DNA from: Melampsora larici-populina 98AG31
Taxonomy: Eukaryota > Basidiomycota > Pucciniomycetes > Pucciniales > Melampsoraceae
NCBI RefSeq assembly: GCF_000204055.1
Contig: NW_006768765.1
Location: 2,529,038-2,593,037, forward strand
Direction: 5' to 3'
DNA: 64,000 nt
A model generated the notes under the pieces. That model made no database searches, was not told the origin of the DNA, and worked only from the letters and a program-made list of their open reading frames with translations. Positions 9,165-21,073 of the stretch are shown here, one piece after another. Positions within the stretch are counted from its first letter, which is position 1. Each line of letters starts with the position of its first letter. The position numbers were made by a program, and so were the translations under genes.

Positions 9165-10933
9165 TGTGGTGAACAAGATCTCTACTTAAGCAAAAAAAAA
9201 TTTAAAAATTATGTGGAAACTCGAGTTTTTGGTCAAAGGCACTATTATTATTGAGGTTATTAGTCATCAAGGTTATCAAAGTTGATTCATTATCTTCATT
9301 TCATTATCTTTCAAATCATATATTTACATAAGCAATTGATAAGAACATTTAAGAGTAAAGAAGAATTCAAAAAGATCAATAAAAATAGTATAAGAGTGAA
9401 AATCAAATTAAGAGAATTAGTAAGAAGAGATTTGAGGAAGAAGAACATTTAGTTTGGATCTTTAGGAATGGAAACTGTTATGAAAAGAATGAAAGAAGAG
9501 GAAGAATATTAAGAAAGTTGGAGAAAAATTCGAAAATATGGGTATGAAAGCTTGGAAAGTGGTTTTTAGCTCATTATTAGAAGAGATATTGGTTCAGGAA
9601 GGTTTTATTGAGAAAGAGAAGGATAACATTAGTCAGCAACAACTTTAATCATGAGGATTGATAAGGGAGGTGTGAAGTTATTCAAGAAAAGGGAAATTTC
9701 GAAGAAGGGTACTATGGTATTGATTCCTGTGTAGTGATGTCATTGATGGATTGATTGCCCCAAGAGTTTTCCAGAATGATTTTAATGCTGTGTGATTGAT
9801 TGGAGTGCTGTGGAATGATCTTTTGGTAGAAGGAAAATCATTATTAGACGTGAAAATAGTCAAAATTCATCAAAATTGGAGGTTTTCAGTTAATTACACA
9901 TGGTAAAACTTGTCAGAATTAGGTGTGTGATAGTTCATTCGACGCAGAATCATTGGTTTCATAATGTACAACATTTAAATCATTAGTAGCGGAGGAGTAG
10001 TGAAAAAGTTATAAGGCAACAAAGAAACTGGAGTGAATTTCGAATTTGGAGGTTACATGTGACATTTACATGACAAAACCTTATTTTTGCAATCTTTACA
10101 ACTCAATACCTTATTCATCACACATCAGAAATAGGTGATATAGGGGTGATAAATGATCAGAATCACGAGGGCTATCAAATGAGCTATAGTAATCCAAAAT
10201 TGAACAACTTTACAAAAAATTCGTAATTCCAAAAATGGATTTCAGCTATGAATATTAGGAAAAAATCACCTGTATTCATCATAAGAAGATCTGTTCATCA
10301 TTTATTCACATCAATTGATCAAATTCACGCCTTGAATCATTACAAACAATAATCTTTATGACATCATATGATTACATTGGAGGATACTCTGTTGATTTTG
10401 ACGGTTTTTGAGGGTTTTTGGAGGTTGTTGACCATTGTTGAAGGTTGTTGGAGAGTTATATACTATTGTTAAGGATTTTACGGGCCTTTTTTCCCCTTTT
10501 TACTCATCTTATACTTTTGTTAACGTGTTTTTAATCATCATTAAATTACTTTACCAGTACTAAGTTCACTAAATAGCCCCTTTACATCAAAGGAGAGATT
10601 TCTTTACGTGTGATAAGACTACAAGTCTTCATTTGGAATAACAATCAAACTGATTGTTGCTTGCTAGTAATTAAAATTGTGTTTTTGTTGTGTTCAAATT
10701 GGAATAACACTACAATAGTGTTGAGATTTCTCTATTTCTAAAAAACTCACGGGAATAATACTTGAATTAAGTATTGAGACAACTTTCTCTGGTGCCTTAT
10801 CCCAAAGAATTCAGCAAAACCCCGTGTTGATTCTTTCAAAGAGGCAGTCTTAGGCAACTTCTACTAGATACTTTATTAGTAGATTATCCCTCTTTAAGCT
10901 CTGTAAAGCTCTTGTTGAGCTTTAAGTTCTACA
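9165..10933 (+). mobile_element. 3' LTR of gypsy element (family A, 1769 bp)
   Basis: Starts TGTGGTGAACAAG, ends AAGTTCTACA (TG…CA), preceded by a polypurine tract. A near-identical copy is at 17480-19244 and a diverged, interrupted copy on the minus strand at 24869-29935; their 4-bp TSDs confirm the boundaries. The copy ends inside copia reverse transcriptase, so the gypsy element inserted into an older copia element. The 5' partner LTR is not recognisable except for its last 62 bp. Sequence 3' of the LTR starts acgt, the expected right TSD. Confidence 0.85.
10615..10775 (+). other. Run of four hairpins in LTR A, three after GGAATAA
   Basis: Four short perfect stem-loops: aagact/agtctt (10615-10629), aacaatca/tgattgtt (10640-10658), aacacta/tagtgtt (10706-10722) and aatactt/aagtatt (10757-10775), with loops of 3, 3, 3 and 5 nt. 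The last three follow GGAATAA, with its final bases running into the stem. The same series is present at about 18924-19088 and, inverted, at 27640-27830, where the stems persist despite substitutions. Structured RNA elements (polyadenylation, dimerisation or packaging) or protein sites are possible; function is inference. Confidence 0.7.
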
Positions 10934-13900
10934 ACGTCGAAAGAGTGTACTTCCCAACCCATAAGTGCTGCCAATGTAAGCAGGAAACGTAATGAAGACA
11001 TACAGGCAGTTGGTGCGAAGGTCTCGTCGTAGTCGATCCCTTCACGCTGAGAAAAACCTTGCGCGACTAGTCTAGCCTTGAATTTTATCGGATTACCATG
11101 AGCATCTAGTTGTTTGTGTGTGAATACCCACTTTAACCCCAGCACGTTTACATCCTCCGGCCGATCAACCACCTTCCACACACCCATCTCATCCATCGCC
11201 TTCAACTCCTTCTCCACCGCTTTCTTCCATTCCTCCGAGTACTCATCCTTCATTGCCGCATTATAAGATTTCGGTTCTTTCAATCCTGCAGATAAATCAA
11301 TGTTCGCACTCAACAGTTCTACATACTTGTCTTCTTCTAGCACTTGATTTTCTCCCATAAAATCACCCAACTTCAATGCATTCATTATGAACTCTAGACT
11401 GTTTTTCTGTTTTGGATTATCTAATATTTTATTCAGTGATTTAGATGTTGTTTGTTCTTCAGGATTTTCTTGAGTTTTCGAATAGATGAATTTGTCCTCA
11501 TAGGGAAATACAGCAATACCGCTCTTGATCAATACCTTTGATCCAGGATCATAGAAAACCCAACCTTTACCACCCTCTAAGTAACCTATCATCATGCAAC
11601 ATCATCCTCTCTCATCTAGCTTCCCACTCCGTTGTGCCTCATGTTTATGAACAAAAGCCGTGGCTCCAAAAGTACGAATCACATCAAGTTGAGGTTTATG
11701 CTTATAAAATAATTCGTAAGGTGTATGATCGCCAGTAAGTGAATTCGGTAGTCTGTTGTGTAAGTAACAAGCCGCCACATAAGCGAATGACCAGAATGTC
11801 TGAGGTAGGTTCGAAGCCGCCAGCATTGTCCTCCCCATTTCACTGATGGTCCGATTGAGTCGCTCAGCTACTCCATTTTGTTCCGGCTCATACGGGTTCG
11901 AGTGTTCGTGTACGATGCCTTTTGATTTCAACCAATTACTGAAGGTAGTCTTGATATATTCACCACCGCCGTCTGTTCGTACGTGTTTAACTTTAAAATT
12001 TGTTTCTCTTTCCCACTTGCTGATGACCTTCATAAATACGTCGGGCACTTCTGATTTTGCTTTGATGATGATGATCTCTGAAAACGTGGTAGCTACATCC
12101 CAAAAGGTAACCGTGAATCTATTTCCATTAACATCTTCAGGAAATGGTCCCATAACGTCTGATACAATGACGTCAAGCATGCCGTACTCACCACCTGTTC
12201 TTCCAAGTTTCCGATGACGATTACTCTTGCACATCAAGCAGTCTTCACAAGTGAAATCACCAGAAGGGATAGAGGTAGGCATTCCTAAACCTAGTTGACC
12301 AGCACACAACTTCCTGATTCTTTCACTACCAGCATAAAGTAATTTTCCCAAGTAAAAAATGAATACATTTAGAGCAAAAAATGATTGAAAATGCAGTTTA
12401 TCAGCATTAAATCAGCATTAAATCAGCATTATTCGGCATTAAATGAGCATTTTTGATTAAAAATGCATTAAATGTAATCATTTTTTCCTTGGGAAAAATA
12501 CCTTTTTCTGGGAGTGTTTTCATCTCAACATGACCAAACCTCCTATGCCAAAGGTAGGCAAGATCTACATCCTTTGCACTACTCATCACCTTCACTCTTC
12601 CAACATTTTCAGGTATGTCATCAGATAAAACATAAGATTTCATTGCGTTCAAAACCCATCTTCTATTACAATAAGAAGCTATCAACGATTTTCCACCAGG
12701 CATTCTCATCACCACATCCTTTCCCCAAAACCAAATCTTTGCACCTGCCTCCACTAACACCGCTTGAGATATGAGTGTAGACGTTGCTTGAGGACTGTAA
12801 TAAACATCTCTTATCAAGAAATTGCTTCCATCATCCGCTTTTACTTTCAAACATCCTTTTCCTATAATCACAGCATTATCGCCATGAGCAGCTGTTTTCA
12901 TCTGGATCGGGGATGGAAGAGTTTGATAGTTAAGAAAAAATGCTAAAGCATTGCTCACATGGTGCGTCGCTCCGCTATCTAAGAGGTATTCGATAGGTGT
13001 TGCGTCGACCGAGTTACTTTCAGCACTCCAAGCTACCGTAGATGCCGATACTTGTGACAAAGGTTGAGATGATGAAACTGATTGATTCTCGTCTTCTAAA
13101 TGAGTAAATCGGGCTTGAACTTGATTCGCAGGATAAAGCGTCTTGTACGCATACCATCGATTGTTGGTACACTTAAGCCAGTCGTTGAAATGAGGTGCGG
13201 TTCGATTTTTAAACTTCTTCTTCAAAGGACAACTTTCTGAACCATGACCAAACGCAGCGCAATGAAAGCATTGCCAGATTCCTTGATGAACTTCGGGCGG
13301 AGCTGACTTTGGAGGGGTTACAGGATACGCTTCTGAATTGTCACATTGAGCTCTAGTTTTAAAAACAGGTCCAGGTGGTGTCGGTCCTGACAATTGATTA
13401 ACCGGACCTTGACTCGATCTCATTCGATTCGCTGAAGGAGACCATGTTGACTTAGACATCGAATTAGGTGAATTGCTCCACTTAGACGGATTCATCGCAT
13501 TCCCAAATGAAGCTGTTAAGGTCTGTATTTGATCACTCTCATGCACCGTTCTTCTAGTAGTGATTAAGTTTTGTAATGCAGCTCTCACTTCTGTCGAGCT
13601 GAAAGGTGCCTTGTCGGTTCGGTATCTTGCATCAAGAGTGGCATTTATCGTGTCCATTCCGTATTCTCCTGACGTAGGCGAGCAAAGTTGGTATACCATT
13701 CCTTTCACTTGATCCTCCTCCCACTTAAAACCAGCTGACTTAAGTTTTTCAAAATCCTTATTGACATCGTTAACAAAAGTCATTCATTTCCCATACAGCT
13801 CTTGACGTTCTAATTTTCCATCTAGCTATATTAGAACCATCTGCTAGTAATTTATTGATACCGCTAGTGAAATTGTGGACGTTATCATGCTTTCGATTCA

Positions 13901-14285
13901 GATCCTTCAACCTTTCGGCCAACGGATCGTTTTGTACGGGTGAGTCTTCACGATTAGACATACCCTTCACGGTACCAGATGATTTAGAAGAATTGGGGGG
14001 TTGTTGATTATCAGATAGATGAAAAATGGTATCACGGCATTTAGAAGATATCAGAGAAGGGTTCAGATAGTTGGAAGGATATGGTGGGTTCGTATTTGGT
14101 GTACTTTCACGTGTCAGAGTTTCCTCAGTGTTCAAACGTTGGCGTGTATTATCTTCGAGTTGAGAACGAGTTTGAGAACGGGTTTGAGAACGAGTAGAAG
14201 AAACAGAACGTGTTCGAGAACGTGTTCGAGAACGGGAAGTCGAACGCTGAGTTTGCTTTCCTTTCGGTGGAGTACGTTGTAACAT
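10934..14285 (-). pseudogene. Degenerate Ty1/copia gag-pol, truncated by LTR A
   Basis: Reading 5' to 3' on the minus strand: an Arg/Ser-repeat N terminus and gag (14285-13770); after a frameshift, the rest of gag with a CX2CX4HX4C knuckle (near 13260), protease LLDSGATHH (near 12970) and the GAG-pre-integrase motif LWHRRFGH (near 12540). A 157-bp MITE interrupts at 12342-12498. Integrase follows (12351-11605) with its three acidic positions in VSDVMGPF, RTDGGGEY and EQNGVAERLNR. An in-frame TGA at 11604-11602 separates integrase from reverse transcriptase (11595-10934), which begins PKSYNAAMKD, includes LGLKWVFTHK and ARLVAQGFSQ, and is cut at SFDV by the gypsy LTR, losing the catalytic YVDD region. 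At least four independent lesions make it non-functional. Confidence 0.9.
12342..12498. mobile_element. 157-bp MITE inside copia pol, TA target site
   Basis: Terminal inverted repeats of about 30 bp (TTTTCCCAAG…tacattta at 12343-12371; its complement at 12469-12497) enclose a short core with three to four near-tandem aatcagcatt units. Both ends are flanked by TA. It introduces a stop into the copia frame between the pre-integrase and integrase domains. The TA target suggests Tc1/mariner mobilisation (inference). Confidence 0.75.
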
Positions 14286-14373
14286 AAGTTCGGTCGCTGA
14301 ACTGGCGGTTCAGACTTACACTACGAGCAATGATGTTTTCGGGTTTTCGTATTAGTGGGTAACACAGCTCATA

Positions 14374-14516
14374 ACCTATAATAGATAGGACGAAAAGCCC
14401 GTTAGTTTGTACTCCAGGACTTCAGCTTCCACAATGGTTATGTATTGATTACCTATAATAGATAGGACGAAAAGCCCGTTAGTTCGTACTCCAGGACTTC
14501 AGCTTCCACAATGGTT
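14374..14516. repeat. 66-bp direct repeat upstream of copia gag
   Basis: Units at 14374-14439 and 14451-14516 (acctataatagatagg … cacaatggtt) differ at one position and are 77 bp apart. Located 90-230 bp upstream of the copia gag start, probably in its LTR or leader. The copia LTR itself could not be delimited because its other end is missing. The following 14517-14708 holds no feature beyond a palindrome near 14640-14665 (gatgtcatatgacatc). Confidence 0.75.
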
Positions 14517-14708
14517 GAGGAGAGGAAGCTTCCGTCGGAGTAGAACGGAAATACATGACTACAACAACTGTACAAGCACGTGATCTGCTGTGGCGCAGTT
14601 GTGTACACATAACATATCTGCTACTATGACCAAGATTGAGATGATGTCATATGACATCATGAAGCTGTACAAACCTGCCCCTGTATCTCCCCACCAATAA
14701 TATATAAG

Positions 14709-15030
14709 AATCTTGAAATCTTACGCAAGCCCACAATTCTCAATTTGGTGAGAAGCCCAGGGTAATTGTAAGATCACCTCATCCAGAGCTTCTCAAAAGT
14801 AGCTTTTTAGAATGTTTCATCAAACGTTACAAGAGCTATGCAATCTGGGGTATCTTAGATGTCAAACTCATCTCTCTGAACTGAATGAATGCCTCAGATG
14901 AAAAGGTCACAAAAGTTATACAATTGCTCTAGAAAGCTAGTTTTGAGAAGCTCTGGATGAGAGCATTTCAAATGTCCCCTTGGCTTCTCACCAAGATGAG
15001 AACTGCGGGCTTGCGTAAAATTTCAAGATT
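14709..15030. mobile_element. Fold-back MITE, about 320 bp
   Basis: Left end aatcttgaaatcttacgcaa is repeated inverted at the right end (…cttgcgtaaaatttcaagatt). The arms extend about 55 bp with few mismatches and resume internally (gagcttctcaaaa / ttttgagaagctc), so the element could fold nearly end to end. No coding capacity. A TSD is not clear. Confidence 0.7.
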
Positions 15031-15196
15031 ATTCTGGGATTTCCTTATCTTTGGTGTCTCCCACCAGGTCCATAGTCCAAAAGAACCGTAAACAAAGTGT
15101 TATGCTGAATTAAAACTTGAGAGATATGTGGCTTGCTGAAATCCATGACTTGTAATTTTGTGAACCCATGAAATTGAGCCTTACCTGCTCCTCTAA

Positions 15197-15551
15197 GAGC
15201 ATCCACAGTGGTGGGCTCCAAATCAGGGCTCCAAATCGAGCGAATTCAAATTTGGTGGGGCCCCAAATCAATCCGGATGCAGTCGTTCGGACTTCAAAAG
15301 TGTAGATTCTATGTGTTTACACACACTTTGAGATCGGTACGCGTGGGCTTACATGTGTGAGGTATGGGATTGAACAAGTGCGGGAATTTGGAGCCCGGCT
15401 TTTTGTTGCCAAATATGTAGCCCAAAGCTCGAAATCTGAAGCCGGCTACAAAAAAATTTGGCGATGGGGACTGCCATTGCACCAACAAATTGGGGCTCAG
15501 TCACCAAATTTGGCGATAGCCCCGATTTGGAGCCCACCACTGTGGATGCTC
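15197..15551. mobile_element. 355-bp MITE with TAA target site (PIF/Harbinger-like)
   Basis: Terminal inverted repeat GAGCATCCACAGTGGTGGGC at 15197, with its complement ending at 15551; arms about 28 bp. Both sides carry TAA (15194-15196 and 15552-15554), the 3-bp duplication typical of PIF/Harbinger transposons. It separates two parts of an F-box-gene-related promoter segment. No transposase. Confidence 0.8.
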
Positions 15552-15765
15552 TAAGATTTCTCTGCCCGGTGAACTTGGTTAAGTTAGGGATCGTTGAAAC
15601 CTTCACACTCTTCACATTCAGAAATCACTTTACTCTAATCTCCAGTGGTGTCAATACAAACGCATTGATTCCCATTACATACAAGAATATCTCTGTAAGA
15701 CACTTACCCCAACCAGCCCACAGTTATGAAACATCATTTGACCTTCACCTGTTGGGCCCCCGGAT

Positions 15766-16218
15766 TCCGGCCCAGGTGCCACGATTCGATTTCACTTGCC
15801 TAGACTCATAAATCTGGAACTCTGGCCACATTACCTTCCTTGATTCCCAAAAGCTTTTGAACATTCAAAGAACCTCACATGGCTCTCGTTAGGTAGCAAT
15901 GCGCTTTGCAGACCTAAGGATTTAGAAGGTTTAATTCGAGATCAACTCTGGCCAAAGCTTCAAACACTGGAGATCACAAGTGAGACCTCTTGCACGCGTG
16001 GAGAGGTCTCACTTTTAGAAGGATTATGTCAAAGATATAGAATTAAGATAATTTTCAACACGGAATTTTATCCTTGGGAGAATGATGATTATGATGAGGA
16101 GAATGATCCTTGGGACGCGATCTCGACCAAACACAAAGAACGTTGGTTGGATCAATTCAGACCTCAATCCAGACAGGATGTTGAGTGGATTGATTCAGAC
16201 CCCAATATGTGGGATTAG
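15766..16218 (+). pseudogene. F-box/LRR-like gene remnant (3' part)
   Basis: Aligns with the 3' portion of the gene at 21862-23425: the pseudogene's LPRLINLEL matches LPELINLEI, and later come TWLSLGS, DLEGLIRDQLWPKLQTLEIT and an acidic tail stopping at 16218. A frameshift lies near 15785-15795 and an in-frame stop near 15810. Just upstream (15700-15750) is sequence resembling the F-box gene's 5' flank (cttaccccaaccag, then atttgacctt), so exons 1-2 and most of exon 3 appear deleted, joining promoter to 3' end. Confidence 0.65.
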
Positions 16219-17475
16219 ATGTAATACATCAAGATGTGAATATTACCGCCCCAAGGTTAAGGAACTTTCTGATTTGGTATTTACATCCTTCAATTTGGAT
16301 TTATTTTGGATATGGACAAGTTGAGATATCCAGCTTTATGATACTTAGCCACGCATCACAAGTTGTAGGCAGATGTTACATCCGCCCCAATACCAAGATC
16401 TTTTAAAAGTAATAAAACAATACCTTTGAAACAATTTAGTCTTTTGATGTTTTGAAGTGCTAAGGAAACAGGCTATGAGTTGATCAACTGTGAGTACAGC
16501 CTTGCCCAGTTTTGTTATCAGTATTGCTCAATCATAATGAGTTTGTATAAACAACAACTCACTTAGTTGAGTGCCAAGCTAAGTTGCCTGAGTGACTGTG
16601 ACAGCATGCACGACACAGCACATTAAGTGTGTCGTGATTCCAGTTTGCTGCCCCAGCTGCAAAACTCTAAACTTGGAGCCCATAGGCTTGTAGATTTGTG
16701 TGCCTACTGCAAACTTGCCATGCAATGTAGTTTGTTTATCAATATAACCAATTTATTCAAGCTTAACAATCCTTACCATACATGTCTCTTTGAACCCTTA
16801 ATCAAGCGCTTTCAATCCCATTGACCAACATAATGGGAGAAATTTGCAATCAAAAAGATGATCACAATAAGAAGCTGGTAGGACAGAATCTTGTGTACTC
16901 AATCAGAATCCTTGACAGGCAAGATAAAGCTTAGGTCAAACCCCATAATACATGAAATCCATAAATTATGAACCCATGAAATGAAGTCTTTCCTTCTCCT
17001 CTAAAGATTTACATATTTGGATAGCTTCTTTCATCAACCCTCTGTACTATCTGGGACCGCTCGAGAAGAGCTGAGACTTCTGATTGAGGCATGAACCCTG
17101 GATATGCTCCAGACTCCAGAGCTTTACTCAAATCTCCAGCTTTTGTTGACCCAAGGCTATTGTCGGTCGCCTCACTTCGCCAGCTTTCTGAAACCCGCTA
17201 CATACTTATTTAGAATGCTCAGACAACTTTGTTTTTTCTCCAGCTTGTGAATATTTTCAAATTTGTTTATCAACCTATGGTCATATGTATGTACAGCGTA
17301 GCATGGATAGACTGTGATGCTGGACCTCTATGAAGGGTAACAGATAGTGCGCATTTCCTCAAGTTCAGGATGGTAGTTTCCCGATAGATAGCCGGTTTCT
17401 GACTTGCAAAGGGCTTGCTGGGATAATTATTGGCAGAAACTACATACACCACAGGGCAATTGGGCTCGCTGTTTG
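16219..17475. other. Gene-less stretch with F-box-flank fragments
   Basis: No supported gene. 16880-17010 resembles a segment near 15100-15190 and near 24690-24760 (aaccccat…atgaacccatgaaat…cttacc), i.e. repeated flanking DNA of the F-box family. The remainder (17040-17475) is unique-looking and without long frames. Confidence 0.4.
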
Positions 17476-17479
17476 ACGG

Positions 17480-19244
17480 TGTGGTGAGCAAGATCTCTAC
17501 TTAAGCAAAAAATTTAAAAATTATGTGAAAATTCGAGTTTTTGGTCAAAGGCAATATTATTATTGAAGTTAGTAGTCATCAAGGTTATCAAAGTTGATTC
17601 ATTATCTTCATTTCATCATCTTTCAAATCATATATTTACATAAGCAATTGATAAGAACATTTAAGAGTAAAGAAGAATTCAAAAAGATCAATAAAAATAG
17701 TAAAAGAGTGAAAATCATATTAAGAGAATTAGTAAGAAGGGATTTGAGGAAGAAGAACATTTAGTTTGGATCTTTAAGAATGGAAACTGTTATGAAAAGA
17801 ACGAAAGAGGAAGAAGAATATAAAGCAAGTTGGAGAAAAATTCAAAATATGGGTATGAAAGCTTGGAAAGTGGTTTTTAGTTTATTAATAGAAGAGATAT
17901 TGGTTCAGGAAGGTTTTATTGTGAAAGAGAAGGATCACATTAGTCATCGACAACTTTAATCATGAGGATTGATAAGGGAGGTGTGAAGTTATTCAAGAAA
18001 AGGGAAATTTCGAAGAAGGGTACTATGGTATTAATTCCTGTGTAGTGATGTCATTGATGGATTGATTGCGCCAAGAGTTTTTCAGAAGGATTTTAATGCT
18101 GTGTGATTGATTGGAGTGCTGTGGAATGATCTTTTGGTAGAAGGAAAATCATTATTAGACGTGAAAATAGTCAAAATTCATCAAAATTGGAGGTTTTCAG
18201 TTAATTACACATGGTAAAACTTGTCAGAATTAGGTGTGTGATAGTTCATTCGACGCAGAATCATTGGTTTCATAATGTACAACATTTAAATCATTAGTAG
18301 CGGAGGAGTAGTGAAAAAGTTATAAGGCAACAAAGAAACTGGAGTGAATTTCGAATTTGGAGGTTACATGTGACATTTACATGACAAAACTTTATTTTTG
18401 CAATCTTTACAGCTCAATAACTTATTCATCACACATCAGAAATAGATGATATGGGGGTGATAAATGATCAGAATCACGAGGGCTATCAAATGAGCTATAG
18501 TAATCCAAAATTGAACAACTTTACAAAAAATTCGTAATTCCAAAAATGGATTTCAGCTATGAATATTAGGAAAAAATCACCTGTATTCATCATAAGAAGA
18601 TCTATTCATCATTTATTCACATCAATTGATCAAATTCACGCCTTAAATCATTACAAACAATAATAATAATGACATCATATGATTACATTGGAGGAAATTC
18701 TGTTGATTTTGACGGTTTTTGAGGTTTTTTGGAGGTTGTTGATCATTGTTGAAGGGTGTTGGAAGGTTATATACTATTGTTAAGGATTTTACGGGCCTTT
18801 GTTCCCCTTTTTACTCATCTTATACTTTTGTTAGAGTGTTTTTAATCATTATTAAATTACGTTAGCAGTACTAAGTTCACTAAATTGCCCCTTTACATCA
18901 AAGGAGAGATTTCTTTACGTGTGATAAGACTACAAGTCTTCATTGGAATAACAATCAAACTGATTGTTGCTTTTGCTAGTAATTAAAGTTGTGTTTTTGT
19001 TGTGCTCAGATTGGAATAACACTACAATAGTGTTGAGATTTCTTTATTTCTAGAAATCACGGGAATAATACTTGAATTAAGTATTGAGACAAATTTCTCT
19101 GGTGCCTTATCCCAAAGAATTCAGCAAAACCCTGTGTTGATTCTTTCAAAGAGGCAGTCTTAGACAACTTCTACTAGTTAGTTATATTAGTAGATTATCC
19201 CTCTTTTAGCTCTGTAAAGCTCTTGTTGAGCTTTAAGTTCTACA
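17480..19244 (+). mobile_element. Solo LTR, gypsy family A (1765 bp)
   Basis: TGTGGTGAGCAAG…AAGTTCTACA, flanked by the 4-bp duplication acgg (17476-17479 and 19245-19248). Nearly collinear with 9165-10933; small indels include aatcttt/aataata near 18660. A solo LTR is the usual product of LTR-LTR recombination. The four-hairpin series is intact. An open frame of about 60 codons (from 17779) is broken in the 9165-10933 copy, so it is probably not a gene. Confidence 0.93.
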
Positions 19245-19248
19245 ACGG

Positions 19249-21073
19249 TCAGAGAAGACCGCCAAAAGCCCAGATTTGCTTGGTGGTGGCCGGCTGCCGA
19301 AAGCTGGTCAGTGGAAAGGTGGTCTTTCAGCTGACCTTTGCTGGCGGCCGGCATCTGGGCAAACGGCAATTGTTGACCTATCAAGCGGCCGGCTTTGAGC
19401 TCGTCCAGATCACTCAAGCCAGCTCTTGATAGGTCGATCGACCAGCAGATGGCTGGCCGATTCAAGGTCTCTAGCCGGTCTTTGTGGATCACCGGTCAGG
19501 GTCTGATAGCCCATATTTGCTCCCTGGTAGCTCGCCTTTGGATTTGATTTAATCGATTAAAATTGTGATTTCAATAAAATTGTAATATTACATATTGTAA
19601 TGCTCATAGAATACAAAAAGATAAGAAAATGTTTTTTTAAAAAGTACATATTTAGATTGATAATCAGTCAGTTTTAAGTTTTTAAATCTTCGGCGGTGCT
19701 TTTGCCATCGAAGAGTTGCTTATCTTCATAAATGATCAGTTTGTGGAACCTGCTAGATCAATGGACAATCAGTGTGATTGAAAGTGTTAAGAATTTGACA
19801 TAAGGATGCTCACGCTTTGGTATAATGAGGTCCTTTCAATCACAATCGGCCAAGTTGAGTATTGGTAATCTTCAAGATCAAAGAACTACCTACTCCTGAG
19901 GTAGAAAGCTCAAGAAAAGCTGCTTCCATTTGCTGAAGATGAAGCCGAGGCAATGATGAGGAAGTATACGGAGTGGAAGCTGGCAATGTTGATTGATGAT
20001 GGTGGTCAAAAGGAATCTGGAATCGGTCTTTACCATGAAGGTTATCACAGACTTTACCTTAGATGGTCATTAACTTGTGACATCTTACAGTGACAAGTGA
20101 TTCAAATAAGGGAGCCCTGTCTACTCCATACCTATCTTTTGGCTGTCTGTTTGACCGTCTCAAGGCCAGCTTTTTGAATGTTTGAAAAGCTGGCCGGATG
20201 CTTGGTTTTTGGCCATCTTTTGACAGCCATGAGGCTGTTTGATTTACGGTCAGATTGACCAGCCAACCGACCAGCATCTTTCAAGCCAAAAGCTCAGGTT
20301 TTGGCCAGAAAACAGCCGGTCTCACCCGACCAAGAACGAGGGGCAATCGGGACAACCCTGACAGTCAGGCCTTTCAGTGACCTGTCCCTTTCCCGTGAAA
20401 TCTAGCACAATCCTTTCACTCTGTGTTTCCACCACGTCACATCCCCAATGAAAGTCATTCTCCACGCCTCTTAATCAATCACTACCTCTGTTTCACCACC
20501 TCACCCCAAGTCAACTGTGACCGCGATGCCTCCCAAAGAACCACGTTCAAATTTCACTTTCAGCGCATGGACAAATATAGATCTAATTATGAGTACACAC
20601 AAGGATTGGTAAAGTCAAAATTGAGGTAAGAATGGATTGTAAGATGATAAAAAGTTATCCACTTGTCTTGTTTTGCACACAATTCTTTGACTCAATCATG
20701 TACCAGTGTGTGTATGCCCTCTTTTAGATCTTGTTGTAATCTTAAATCGAATTTCTTCGGATCATGATGAAGATTTTCAAATTAAAGACAGAAACATGAT
20801 TTGATTGATTGAAAGGTTTTCTCATGTGTATTTTGTTATTCCGTTGTGTCTTTTTCAACTTGAATCAATAAAACAGGTAGGATCAAGATAAAAACAAACA
20901 GAAAGACAAGATAAAGAGAAAAGTTACAAGCATATATGTACAAATGATCTGTCAGAGATTGAAATCAAACAATTGTGATTCAACACATACGAGTTCTTGA
21001 AAAGATTGGAGCAAAAAAGGAAAACCAACAAGAGTTCTGAGGAATGTGATGTTCAGATGAACCCATTTCATCT
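19249..21073. other. Gene-less stretch with two GC-rich hairpin blocks
   Basis: 19249-19510 and 20110-20390 are richer in G+C than their surroundings and rich in ggccgg/ccggc and short inverted repeats. The clearest hairpin is ggccagcttttt/gaaaagctggcc at 20164-20195. They look like non-autonomous repeats but termini could not be set. 19510-20100 and 20400-21073 hold no supported gene. Confidence 0.45.

Noticed and set aside
12342..12498. Excision of the copia MITE restoring one continuous pol frame.
   Set aside because: With the TA duplication counted, the two sides still differ by one in phase, so an additional indel must exist.
15349..15811. Overlapping 65-117-codon frames around the TAA-flanked MITE.
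   Set aside because: They span MITE inverted repeats and their junctions; chance frames.
17565..17960. A semi-conserved open reading stretch inside LTR A (about 60 uninterrupted codons from 17779; a related frame in the minus-strand copy at 28951-29166).
   Set aside because: Broken by stops or frameshifts in the other copies, and differences between copies are not biased to silent sites; probably only nucleotide homology.
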